Origin: Variovorax sp. E3
GTDB taxonomy: Bacteria; Pseudomonadota; Gammaproteobacteria; Burkholderiales; Burkholderiaceae_C
DNA: 64,000 nucleotides
Assembly: GCF_016082275.1 (NCBI RefSeq)
Contig: NZ_MOWM01000002.1
Coordinates: 62,001 to 126,000 of the forward strand
Direction of reading: 5' to 3'
Shown: piece after piece, positions 51,601 to 60,022 of the stretch
Layout of the letters: each line of letters begins with the position of its first letter
Position numbering within the stretch: position 1 is the stretch's first letter
Notes under the pieces: generated by a model
What the model was told of the DNA's origin: nothing
The model's input: only the letters and a program-made list of their open reading frames with translations
The model's database searches: none
Made by a program: the position numbers and the translations under genes

Positions 51601-52236
51601 CGACGACTCCACCGTGTCCGCCAGCGCCTTGAAACCCACCGGCAGCCCGGCAAAGCGCGACATCGCGAAGCCGTGCAGCCCCAGCTCGATGTATTCCTCC
51701 ACGCTCTGCGGGTAGAGCATCGGGATCATCGAAGCCGCGAACAGGTGGTCGCTCTGGTTGGGCAGCGTGGACGAAGACGCGCCGTGGTCGTCGCCCGCCA
51801 CCAGCAGGATGCCGCCGTGCGGCGAGGTGCCCGCGTGGCTCATGTGCTTGAAAACGTCGCCGCAGCGGTCCACGCCGGGCGCCTTGCCGTACCACATGGC
51901 AAACACGCCGTCGACCGCGCTCTCGCCCGTCAGGTGTACTTGCTGCGTGCCCCACACGGCGGTGGCGGCCAGCTCTTCGTTCACGCCCGGCAAGAACTTG
52001 ACGGCGTTGGCTTCGAGCTGCGGCTGCGCCTTCCACAATGCTTCGTCCAGGCCGCCCAGCGGCGAGCCGCGGTAGCCCGAGACGAAGCCCGCGGTGTTCA
52101 GGCCGGCCTGCTGGTCGCGCCATTTCTGCACGAGCATGAGGCGCACCAGTGCCTGGATGCCGCTGAGGTAGATCCGGCCTTCGGTGGCCGTGTATTTGTC
52201 GTCCAGCGCTACGCTGGCCAGTTCGTGGGTTGCCAT
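48694..52236 (-). CDS. Indolepyruvate ferredoxin oxidoreductase, fused alpha-beta chains
   Basis: 1180-residue single-chain 2-oxoacid:ferredoxin oxidoreductase of the type combining IorA and IorB regions. It oxidatively decarboxylates arylpyruvates to acyl-CoA. The N-terminal pyrimidine-binding region has GFVSGYRGSPLGGLDEALWK, the ThDP-Mg site is GDGTYYHSGSLAIRAA to YNDAVAMTGGQ, a ferredoxin-like Cys cluster is CEGCGDCGEQSNC near 650, and the gamma-type domain begins at ILITGIGGTGVITIGALIGM. The ATG at 52236 (MATHELASVALDD) is supported by homology to the family start; the frame stays open further upstream. It is divergent from a LysR regulator. Confidence 0.95.
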   Translation of the reverse strand: MATHELASVALDDKYTATEGRIYLSGIQALVRLMLVQKWRDQQAGLNTAGFVSGYRGSPLGGLDEALWKAQPQLEANAVKFLPGVNEELAATAVWGTQQVHLTGESAVDGVFAMWYGKAPGVDRCGDVFKHMSHAGTSPHGGILLVAGDDHGASSSTLPNQSDHLFAASMIPMLYPQSVEEYIELGLHGFAMSRFAGLPVGFKALADTVESSGSIAAGALDVHTRLPSDFVFPPGGVHARLSTDTLGVQARKQEALMQDYKIYAAIAYARANRLNRVTIDSPKARLGIVASGKSYRDVLEALEELGIDADEAARIGIRLFKVSMPWPLEPDSIREFAEGLEEILVVEEKRQIVEYQLKEHLYNWRENVRPRVIGKFNEEGEWGAHPRGQWLLPATADFSVAQIARVIAGRVARFHTSDRIRMRLAILDAKDVVLGKAVATPSRPAWYCSGCPHNTSTKVPEGSLALAGIGCHVMATAIYPEHNKTTTHMGGEGAPWLGQAWFSKRKHVFANLGDGTYYHSGSLAIRAAVAAGVNITYKILYNDAVAMTGGQPVDGPITVPRIAHQMAAEGVKRLALVAEDPTRWADRGVLPPERDGFVLTVHHRDDMDTVQRELREFEGVSVLIYDQVCAAEKRRRRKKGEFPQAARRVFINDAVCEGCGDCGEQSNCTALLPKQTELGLKRSVDQSACNADESCIKGFCPSFVTVEGVKPRKQAPVAAKAAAEEPPLPAPPQLALDGMHNILITGIGGTGVITIGALIGMAAHLEGKGVSVLDMTGMSQKNGSVTSHVRIARDAAQLKAQRIPTGEADLILGCDMLTAGAPDAIARMRPGRTYALVNTFEQPTGHFAQQPDWAFPATQVRALIEESVEGRADFIDATQLATRLMGDAIAANLFLLGFAFQKGFVPLSSEALDKAIEINGVAVKANQAAFRWGRKAALDLAAVTREASPQQVVALQRPQSFEALVKDRTAFLTSYQNAAYAQRYAELVERVRVLEQRAHGSTVLAKAVASGLFKLMAYKDEYEVARLYTDKCFMEKLSEQFEGKPVLRFNLAPPVLGRRDAEGRAVKTSFGPWMMNAFRVLARLRGLRGTAFDVFGRTAERRMERQLIDDYRAMVEDVLARFDRIDFDTALSLARLPEQIRGFGHVKEESVVAARVRWQALARQLDAAPQREKALSAAVS

Positions 52237-52516
52237 GACTGAAAAAAGACTCCGGGTAGGACTCGTGGAATGCGGACATGGCCCCGGTAGGGTGCCGGCC
52301 CGCGAAACGCCTCGCCGGGGTAGGCGGCGAGACAGCAACGATTCTTGTGCCGCACGCGCGGAAAGTGCTTCTTCGTTTGGGCAACCCAGCCCCTATTCCG
52401 GAAGATTTGTCTTTTTCAGCCGCATTCGGCCGAAAGGGTTTCGGCGGGCGCGCGGCGCCGCGCTGGCCCCACAATGGCGGCCCCGCTGAACGACCAGAGA
52501 ACCCGACGAGAACCCG

Positions 52517-53404
52517 ATGAGACCCGACCTCGATTCGCTGGCGCTTTTCCTGCGCGCCATTGAGCACGGCAGCCTGTCGAAGGCCGCCGCCGAGAGCCAC
52601 ATGGTGCTGTCGGCCGCCAGCCGCCGGCTCGCCATCCTGGAAGGGCACCTGGGTGTCGCGCTGCTCAACCGCACGTCGAAGGGCGTGACGCCCACGGGCG
52701 CGGGCGAGTCGCTGGCCATGCATGCGCGCCAGATCCTGCGCGACGTCGACCGCATGCGGGCCGACCTGTCGGACTACGCGCAGGGCGCCACCGGCCGCGT
52801 GCGGCTGCACGCCAATGCGTCGGCCATGGGCCAGTTCTTGCCCGACGACGTGGCGAGCTTTCGCCAGCGCTACCCCGAGATTCGCGTGAGCGTGGAGGAG
52901 CACCGCAGCGTCTACATCGTGCAGGCCATTCGCGACCGGCAGGCCGACGTGGGCGTGATCACCAGCGAGGCGGCCGACCCGGCGCTCAACTTCATTCCCT
53001 ACCGCACCGACCGCCTCGTGGCGATCGTGCGGCAGAAGCACCCGTGGCGCGGGCGGGACGTGTCGTTCGAGGAGCTGCTCGACTTCGACTTCGTGGGGCT
53101 CGAAGACGACTCGGCCATTTCCCGCACGATGGAAGACGCGGCGATGAGCGCGCGCAAGGTGCTGCGTTTGCGTGTGCGCGTGAAGAGCTTCGAGGCGGTG
53201 TGCCGGATGATCGAGGCGGGCATGGGCGTCGGCATCTTGCCCGAGGGGGCGGCGGTGACGTACCGCAAGGAGATGAAGTTGCGCTTCATCAATTTGACCG
53301 ACGCCTGGGCTTCACGGCGCATGTATTTGTGTACACGGCAGGAGGCGCTGAGTTTTCCGCAGCGGCGGTTGGTCGATCATTTGTTGGCGCGGGGGATGCC
53401 TTAA
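52517..53404 (+). CDS. LysR family regulator divergent from the indolepyruvate oxidoreductase
   Basis: 295-residue LysR-type regulator with an N-terminal HTH (LALFLRAIEHGSLSKAAAES, MVLSAASRRLAILEGHLG) and an inducer-binding domain (about 90-290). It is divergent from the indolepyruvate ferredoxin oxidoreductase gene with a 280-bp gap and probably controls it, in line with the activator role of many LysR proteins. It is the last gene of normal composition before the island. Confidence 0.92.
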   Translation: MRPDLDSLALFLRAIEHGSLSKAAAESHMVLSAASRRLAILEGHLGVALLNRTSKGVTPTGAGESLAMHARQILRDVDRMRADLSDYAQGATGRVRLHANASAMGQFLPDDVASFRQRYPEIRVSVEEHRSVYIVQAIRDRQADVGVITSEAADPALNFIPYRTDRLVAIVRQKHPWRGRDVSFEELLDFDFVGLEDDSAISRTMEDAAMSARKVLRLRVRVKSFEAVCRMIEAGMGVGILPEGAAVTYRKEMKLRFINLTDAWASRRMYLCTRQEALSFPQRRLVDHLLARGMP

Positions 53405-53904
53405 GCGCCTGGCTTAGGGCCGGGCTCGGGATCGGGGTCATTCGGGGCGACGCCCACGCCGACGGGGTGCCTTGCTCCGCGAATGTCCCCCGCTTCGCTC
53501 CTCCTTTATTTCGCTGCGCAAGACACCCCATCGACGTGAGCGCTCAGCGCCGTTGGTGACTGGCGCGGCATGACGCGCGTGAGGCTTTGCGCGCGGCGCG
53601 TTGCGTTGCCGAAGCTGCATTTGTTGGCGCTCGTCGGGACTTCGTGCGGCACGAAACCGGCACCACGTTGCGCTCTTCTCTACAGTGGTTGCCCCTGCCA
53701 CTCAAAACCCCAACAAGGGGACACGGAAGGCGCTACACACACAACACCCACCACTGAATGTTTGAAGGCTGCTTGCCTCGCGGCAGGTTGTCGGTGCGAA
53801 AGCAGCGATGCGAATGCGAGGTATCAAAGGCGACGCCAGGGTGTTACTAGCACCCCGGCCGTCTAACCAAAGACGTGCAACCACCTCTAAAGGAGCGCAC
53901 AAAA
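53405..53904. other. Gene-free stretch at the left island border
   Basis: No supported gene. It holds repeat copy A (53464-53529), then sequence with falling G+C towards the small gene at 53905, whose AAGGAG lies at 53890-53895. No tRNA or integrase fragment is visible. Confidence 0.6.
53464..53529. repeat. Hairpin-flanked repeat, copy A (left border of the island)
   Basis: A 42-nt core (53476-53517) is the exact reverse complement of the core of copy B at 60364-60405; it contains the reverse complement of AAATAAAGGAGGAGCGAAGC. Its arms, GGGGTGCCTTGC and GCAAGACACCCC, pair over 11 of 12 positions. The arm sequences are unlike those of copy B, yet each copy is self-complementary. Confidence 0.85.
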
Positions 53905-54177
53905 ATGGCTACCAAGACTATAGCCCGGCCCCGCACGCCGGTATCCCCCGATGGAACCGCCCACCAAGACCCGGCGGACCTCCTCGAAAACACACTCGCC
54001 CACCTCGAAGCCCTGCTGTGGGTCAGCCACGGGGAAGGCATCGACTGGTGCACCGGGGATGGGCCCCGGCAATTGGACAACCTGCTTTGGCTTGCGGCGA
54101 AGCTGGCGCGGGAGGCGGGGGAGTTGTTTCAGTTGAACGAGAAGGCGCGGCGTGGGACGGCTGAGGCCGGCAGTTAG
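53905..54177 (+). CDS. Small hypothetical protein
   Basis: 90-residue protein that I do not recognise. The ATG at 53905 is preceded by AAAGGAGCG at good spacing, which is the main support. The N-terminus is basic and Pro/Thr-rich (MATKTIARPRTPVSPDG). The remainder is likely two amphipathic helices (DLLENTLAHLEALLW and RQLDNLLWLAAKLAREAGEL). It lies just inside the left repeat and 458 bp before the nitrilase gene, in the same direction. Its G+C is nearer the host chromosome than the island. Confidence 0.65.
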   Translation: MATKTIARPRTPVSPDGTAHQDPADLLENTLAHLEALLWVSHGEGIDWCTGDGPRQLDNLLWLAAKLAREAGELFQLNEKARRGTAEAGS

Positions 54178-54635
54178 CGGGCGGTCTGCGGGCCGCGGAT
54201 TTCGCGGGCCGGCCTGGGCAACGGGATACTTTCGGGCACGATGGTCGAGGCCGTCGCGATGGAGTGAGTTCGGCTCGTTTGAAGTCGTTTGTGAGGCGGC
54301 TCTCAGTGGCAGCTATGCGCTCTATGCTGATAGTCGACAGACTATGCGAGCATCCGCTTTGCGGAGGGACGCTTCGTTGATGCATCCGCTGCAAATTGCC
54401 GGGGTCGGCCAAAAGCGGCTCGCTCATGGGCGGCCGAAATCCTCCAACTCTGCAAGGGCCACGTTTTAGCTTCAAGTCAACCTCTTGATCAGCCAAGCAG
54501 GCCGGCAGCCCCTTCAGGACACAAGATCCGACTCAAAGTCTTTGCAACGGTCACTATGGGCCTCCAGCCAGAATGCGGATATCGTTTGTTACGGTGTGTG
54601 TCAAAATCGCCAAAAAAGAGGCAGGAGATTTTTGT
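54178..54635. other. Gene-free stretch before the nitrilase gene
   Basis: No convincing gene. G+C falls here from host level to island level. It contains a perfect inverted repeat ATAGTC-GACA-GACTAT (54330-54345) and two nearby copies of GCATCCGCT. The promoter of the nitrilase-ATPase operon should lie here, but I see no clear -35/-10 pair. Confidence 0.5.
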
Positions 54636-56423
54636 ATGGTGCGCATCATTGAGGTCGACCTCGGTCGGCTTGGCTTGCGGTTTCCCCGCTCCGAGGTAGG
54701 CATGGTCATCGCGCAGCCGTATGTCAAGTTCTCCAACGTGGAGCCCTTTCCGCTTCTGCCGAAGTTTCGCGACGGCGCCCTTGCCGGCATCGATGCAACG
54801 CTCGCAATCGCGCTCAACACCGACCATGGTGCAGAAAAGACGCACTTCACCGTTTTTCCTGAATGCACATTGCCAGGGCTCGAAGGGTTCGACCGGATCA
54901 ACGCAGCGATGACTGCGGACAGTTGGCCGGCTGGCACGGTGGTCATTGGTGGTTTTGAGGGACTCACGCCTGCTCAGTTCACTGAACTTGTTGGTCGACC
55001 GGGAACCACATACGACCACGACGGGAACTCGTTGACACGACTCCATGAGGATCACTGGGTGAATTGCTGCGTCACATGGGCAAAGGTCGGCGCCGGTGAT
55101 GTGCGTTCCTGGATTCAGCCCAAAATCGAGCCGGCTGGTGTCGAGCTGAACGTTCCCAATGAGCGCATGTTCAAAGGTCGCTCGATCTTTAGGTTTAGGG
55201 GGACTTACGCAGACACGCATGCTCCCTACCAATTCGCTACTCTCATCTGCTTTGACTGGATTGGGGTCCGCGATGAGCGTCGCATCTGGGAATGGCTGCT
55301 TCGGGATATCGAGCAAGCCGCGAGCGTGAACCAGGCACAACTGCCGTTGACTTGGCTGTTCGTGGCGCAGTGCAATCCAGAACCCTCGCATACCTCGTTC
55401 ATGGCCCAAGTACAGCCGTTCTTCAGCGCTGTGGATTTCCCAGGTGTGCTGCGCGAGGACACATGTCTAGTCATGGCGAACGTAGCTGGAAACGCCGTTC
55501 CTGGCGGTGCTGCGCAATATGGTCGTTCGGCCGTTATCTTCGCGACCGGAAAGTTCCAGAAGGCGGAGAGCTTGCCCACATTCTGTGGTGGAGGTCCGAT
55601 CCAGAGGCCAGGTAATCCGCTGGAGAACTATCGTGACGCTGTGTTTCGCGAGCGAGGAGCGTGCATCCACTCGTTTCGTCAACTCAATCCAGGGGCCCTT
55701 CCGGCTGGAGCAGCGGGGAAACGGTTCGCGCTTGCCGACGCGGCCGTTCACCCATTTCCTGGGACCAACGACCCGCGAGCACCCGCGAGGCTCGTTCCAG
55801 CGGCCGTAAAGTGGGTGAACGACGAACTGGATGACCCTCAGAAGTCACTAGCGGTGAAGTTCCCGACATGGCCCTTGGCAGGCGCAGTTGGCATTGCGCA
55901 TCAGCGGTCAGTTGACGTGTTGCGATGGCTGCCATCACCAGCGCTGAGCAGAGCGATTTTGATAGCAAGTCCTGGCACCAAGGCCTGCGCGGATGAGTGG
56001 GAAAAGAAACAAGGTAACGCGGTCAAACATGTCTTAAACACGTTTTCAATCCTGGATGTGGCGCAATACCCGACGCAATTCCATGCACTGGGTCCGCACG
56101 CTTCGATATTCCGTGGCGACATTGGCATTGAGGTCGTTGCTGTGAGTGGTCGGAGCCACGAGGAATGCAACGAGCACATTGCCAGCCAGGCACTCGTGCA
56201 TCGAGGGCAACTGCTTGTGGTGAGTCGAGATGAAGAAAACACATCTTGGAACCCGAGGTTTGGACGATTCCTCGATCAGGGCGCAGAGAAGAAGTCGGAG
56301 GTCAACATCACAGATCCAAGGAGCGCGGTTATTCAGATTGGCTTCCAAGATTTTCTCCGGGCATATCAAGAAGCTGCCAACGAAGCAGCATTGAGAGGGG
56401 CAATTGATGCTGCAATCTCCTGA
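54636..56423 (+). CDS. Nitrilase-fold hydrolase with long C-terminal extension (candidate defence effector)
   Basis: 595-residue protein. Residues about 1-330 fit the carbon-nitrogen hydrolase (nitrilase) fold with a complete catalytic triad: Glu76 in FTVFPECTLPG, Lys163 in WIQPKIEPAGVE, and the nucleophile Cys205 in LICFDWIG. A late NVAGNAVPGGAAQYGRSAVI matches the fold's closing strand. Residues about 330-595 form an unrecognised domain. ATG 54636 has AGGAG 8 nt upstream and is preferred over ATG 54573. There is no signal peptide. The gene overlaps the following Rad50-like ATPase gene by 17 nt. Codon use and G+C are unlike the host. An amidase-type effector switched on by its ATPase partner is my inference. 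Confidence 0.8.
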   Translation: MVRIIEVDLGRLGLRFPRSEVGMVIAQPYVKFSNVEPFPLLPKFRDGALAGIDATLAIALNTDHGAEKTHFTVFPECTLPGLEGFDRINAAMTADSWPAGTVVIGGFEGLTPAQFTELVGRPGTTYDHDGNSLTRLHEDHWVNCCVTWAKVGAGDVRSWIQPKIEPAGVELNVPNERMFKGRSIFRFRGTYADTHAPYQFATLICFDWIGVRDERRIWEWLLRDIEQAASVNQAQLPLTWLFVAQCNPEPSHTSFMAQVQPFFSAVDFPGVLREDTCLVMANVAGNAVPGGAAQYGRSAVIFATGKFQKAESLPTFCGGGPIQRPGNPLENYRDAVFRERGACIHSFRQLNPGALPAGAAGKRFALADAAVHPFPGTNDPRAPARLVPAAVKWVNDELDDPQKSLAVKFPTWPLAGAVGIAHQRSVDVLRWLPSPALSRAILIASPGTKACADEWEKKQGNAVKHVLNTFSILDVAQYPTQFHALGPHASIFRGDIGIEVVAVSGRSHEECNEHIASQALVHRGQLLVVSRDEENTSWNPRFGRFLDQGAEKKSEVNITDPRSAVIQIGFQDFLRAYQEAANEAALRGAIDAAIS

Positions 56424-59400
56424 GACAAAGATTCTTTCGTCCAAGCTTCGAGAGGTACTTTTGAAGCAGATGAACGGGGCTGAATTCGTCGAAGTAGCAC
56501 TTAGAGAGGAGCGTCTGCCAGTTCTTCTGATGTTGCGTGATCACGCGGTGACGGCATTCGCAATTGGAGAGGAGGCCGACTACGAGCCGCTCTACGATGC
56601 GTTCAAGAAGCACTACATGAAGCGCAGCGCAGAGTGGTCGGCGAAGGATGTTTCTTTCGTCTTCTGTCTGCCGGACGGCGTGTCCGTTCACGAAGAATTC
56701 TGTTCCCGAGTCGAGGTCGATGTTTACTTCTGTAGGAAGTATGTCGTTCAATTGGAGCGGGACCTGCACGCCAGCTTAGCCCGCTTGCCGTTCCTCCCGC
56801 TTTCTCCTGTTTCTGGTGCCCCCACGCGTCCACCGTCAGCCCAGACACTGCTCTCTCAGCGGAGCATGAAGGCCGCACTAGCGTCGGCCTTGGTGTTGCC
56901 AGCGCGCCTGAGCGCCGAGTCAATTCTTGATGCGAGCCTCGCTGGCCAGTACGGCCAACCGCACAAGGTCGACGGGTCCACGGCAGACGCACAGGGTCAA
57001 GGAGCAGAAGAGCGAGCTCATGCAACGCTCAAGTCAATCTCCATTCAGAACTTCCGTGCCTATCGAACCAAGAAAGAGTTTACGCTGGGGACAGCGGTTA
57101 CTGTGCTCTACGGGCCCAACGGCTTCGGAAAAACATCCTTCTTCGATGCGGTCGATTTCGCAGCAACCGGAGGCGTCAGACGCCTTAACAAGGCCAGTGC
57201 AGGCTTCGCTAAGGCTGCAAAGCACCTCGATAGCGGAGAGGAGCCAACCGTGGTTTCGCTCACTCTTGAGCGAGACGGCAAGCCATACGTAGTTACAAGA
57301 ACCCTCGCTGACCCGAGCAATGCTCACGTCGATGGACGGTTGACCAATCGAAAGGATGTCCTGAGTCTGTTGACTGGGGGCGAGTCATCCTCGGCGGACC
57401 GCCTTGAGAACATGGTGGCGGTGTTCCGCGCAACTCATCTTTTTAGTCAGGACAGCCAGGAGTTAACACAAGATGTGGCCGAGAAGTGCGAACTACCGGC
57501 GGACATTGTCTCGCGCATGCTGGCTTTTGAGGATTACGTCGGTGGAGTGAAGAAGACCAACGAGGTTCTGAAGCTGGCACGTCAGCGAATCACACAGGCG
57601 AAGAAACGAGCGAGCGATGCGCGACAGGTCGTTGAGACGGAAGCCAAGGAGCTTGCGCGTCTGGAGGGACTTGCAACAGCTGAGGCTTCACCTGACCAGC
57701 TTGATGCCCGCTTCAAAGAGCTTAAGCAGGCTATCACCTCGGCTGGCTTCGAAATTTCTGGCATCGAGGTCCGAGACACGCGGGGGGGTGCGAGCGATGC
57801 TGGATGCCGCAGCGGTTGAGGCCGCAGCGAGGAAGGCCGCTGCGACGGACGCGCTCGACCGCGTCGGCAAGCTCAAAGACTTGAAGGAGAAACTCGAACC
57901 GCTGCGCGCTCGTCTTGAGGAACGGACTCGCGAGACCACAAATACGGAAGAGGCAGCCAAGACGTCCGCAGAAAACCTAGCTGCACTAGCAAGTGACTTG
58001 GCCGGGAAGAAGGTTGCAGAACAAAGTGCTCAGAACGCGCGGGATTGGCTGCGCTGGGCCATCTGGAAACAGCCTGAACATGCGCGCCTGTCGGCGGAAT
58101 TTCATACGCTGACGGATGGTCTGACGGGGCTGGAAGTTAAGTTGGGGCAACAGGTGCAGGCCCAGGCAGCAGCGCTGAGCGCACAGCAATTGGCTTCAGT
58201 GACCGTCCAGCGCCTTCAGGCTGTTCTCACAGCAGCGTGCGAATCGAGTCTTCGCGTCCGCAGCATTCACAATCGGTACGCCGTTTGGCAGCTCTCTGTG
58301 CCACGGCTTCTCGCCGCGATAGCGTACGAGGGCGAGTTGAATCGCTCAATTGAATCGAAACGACTGCAAGTCGGCGAGATACAGCAAACCGTGCTCGCAC
58401 AGGAGCTTCTGATCGCACGCGTGGAGCGAGAGTGGAGCACAGCAAGGAGCAGCGACTCATCACTAAAGAAACTAATTGCAGAGATGCGCACGCATATCGA
58501 TGGAGCGACATGCATTCTCTGCGGACATAACCACGGAAGCGAAGAGGCGCTTCTGGCTGCAATCGACAGGCGCATGGAGCATGGCGACCTAGTGGTTCGC
58601 CTGAGTGAATCGTTAGGCATAGAGAAGAGCAAGTTACAAGCGCAGGTTGCTTTGCATCAGGGGACGTTGGACCAGCTCGCGCAGGACGAGCAAAAGCTTC
58701 GTTTGACCCGAGACGAACGTGCTCAATTGGAGCTGCAGCGGTCGGATATTGAAGACTCGTTGGAGGAGCTGGGTTTTGCAAGAACCGGCGATGTGTCCGA
58801 GCCGTTCGCTCAAAAGAAGGAACAGTTGCTGGCTGCCGAGCAGGCAGCTTCACAGGCCTTCGCCGAGGCCAAGAAAGCTCTTGCCGCTGCCGACAAGATT
58901 TTGGAGGATGTCGCGACTGACGGGCAGAACCTCGAACGTGAGCGCAACGCCGCAGCTTTAGCGCTTGAAGTGGCCAAGCGTCAGCTCAATGACTTGCTTG
59001 CAGAGGCGCGCCGCGGAGCGATAAGCCTTGAACTTGGACAAGTCGCACTGAAGCAAAGGCACCAAGAAGCAGAAGCACAGGTTGTGCAGGCAAGCGCTGC
59101 AGTGCAAGAAAGTAGCATTGCGTTGGAATCACGCAAGCCTATCGATGCGACCGCCAAAGCGAATCTTGTTACGGCACGAACGAATCAGCGGCAGGCAACG
59201 GCAGCTTGGAACACGTGCCAGACTGCGGTGCAGCAGGAGCTTGCCGCTCTGAGTGCTTCGAGTTTCGGCAGCGCCGCGACTGAGGACGAGCTTCTGAGAC
59301 ATCTTCAGGCGGCGATAACGCGGGAAGCCAATGCCGCCAGCCTTCGTAACCGAGTTTCAGAGGTTGAAGTCGCGGTGGATACCGCCGCTACCTCAGCAGC

Positions 59401-60022
59401 CTTTGAGAACCTTCGGAGCCGAATCGCAGCCAGCCAGAAGCTGGCTGGGGAGGCGGACGCAGTGGTCGTGCAACACGAGCCCTGGGTGAAGTACTTTGAA
59501 GATGTTGCGAAATTGCTGGAAGATCAGCAGGGGTTTGCGACAGAGCACTTCATCAACGAGTATGGGCCGCGCACTGCGGTGATTCAGCAGCGACTTCGGC
59601 CCGTCTATGGCTTCGGCGACATCGAGGTATCCAGCAACGGTACTGCTATCGGGATTCGAGTCCGGCGCAAAGGCGTAGAGCTCCGTCCGACAGACTACTT
59701 CAGCCAGTCGCAAGTGCAGACTCTAGTTCTCGGCTTGTTCCTCACGGCTTGCAGTTCACAGACTTGGTCGGGCTTCTCATCCATCATGATGGACGACCCC
59801 GTGACGCACTTCGATGACCTGAATACATACGCGTTGCTCGACTTGGTTTCGGGACTGCAAAGCTCTCCAGAGGACGCGCGGCAGTTCGTCATTTCGACCT
59901 GCGATGAGAAGCTTCTACAGCTTGCGCGGCAAAAATTCCGCCACCTCGGAACGGCAGCTCGCTTCTATCGGTTTTCAGCCATTGGCGCCGATGGTCCCAT
60001 GGTGAGTGAGATCCCCGCCTGA
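56407..60022 (+). CDS. Rad50/SMC-like zinc-hook ATPase with novel N-terminal domain (frameshifted)
   Basis: About 1204-residue ATPase. Residues 1-200 are an unrecognised domain (including VDVYFCRKYVVQLERDL). An SMC/Rad50 head half begins at SISIQNFRAYR, with Walker A GPNGFGKT (236-243). Long coiled coils surround a CILCGH zinc hook near residue 702. The second head half carries FSQSQVQTLVLGLF (signature position), Walker B SIMMDDPVTHFDD near 1125, and ISTCDEKLL. ATG 56407 lies inside the nitrilase gene's end, preceded by GAGAGGGG. The frame breaks in a run of seven G at 57782-57788; one G fewer restores it. It probably senses or tethers DNA ends and controls the nitrilase-fold partner. Confidence 0.85.

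Noticed and set aside
54330-54345. Inverted repeat ATAGTC-GACA-GACTAT as promoter operator of the nitrilase operon
   Set aside because: It lies about 290 bp upstream of the ATG, and no convincing promoter boxes accompany it; one short palindrome in a gene-free stretch is not enough.
54636-60022. Assignment as a complete Lamassu or RloC system
   Set aside because: Lamassu would need an LmuC-like third gene, and RloC would need a nuclease domain in the ATPase; neither is visible, so only a candidate new type is proposed.
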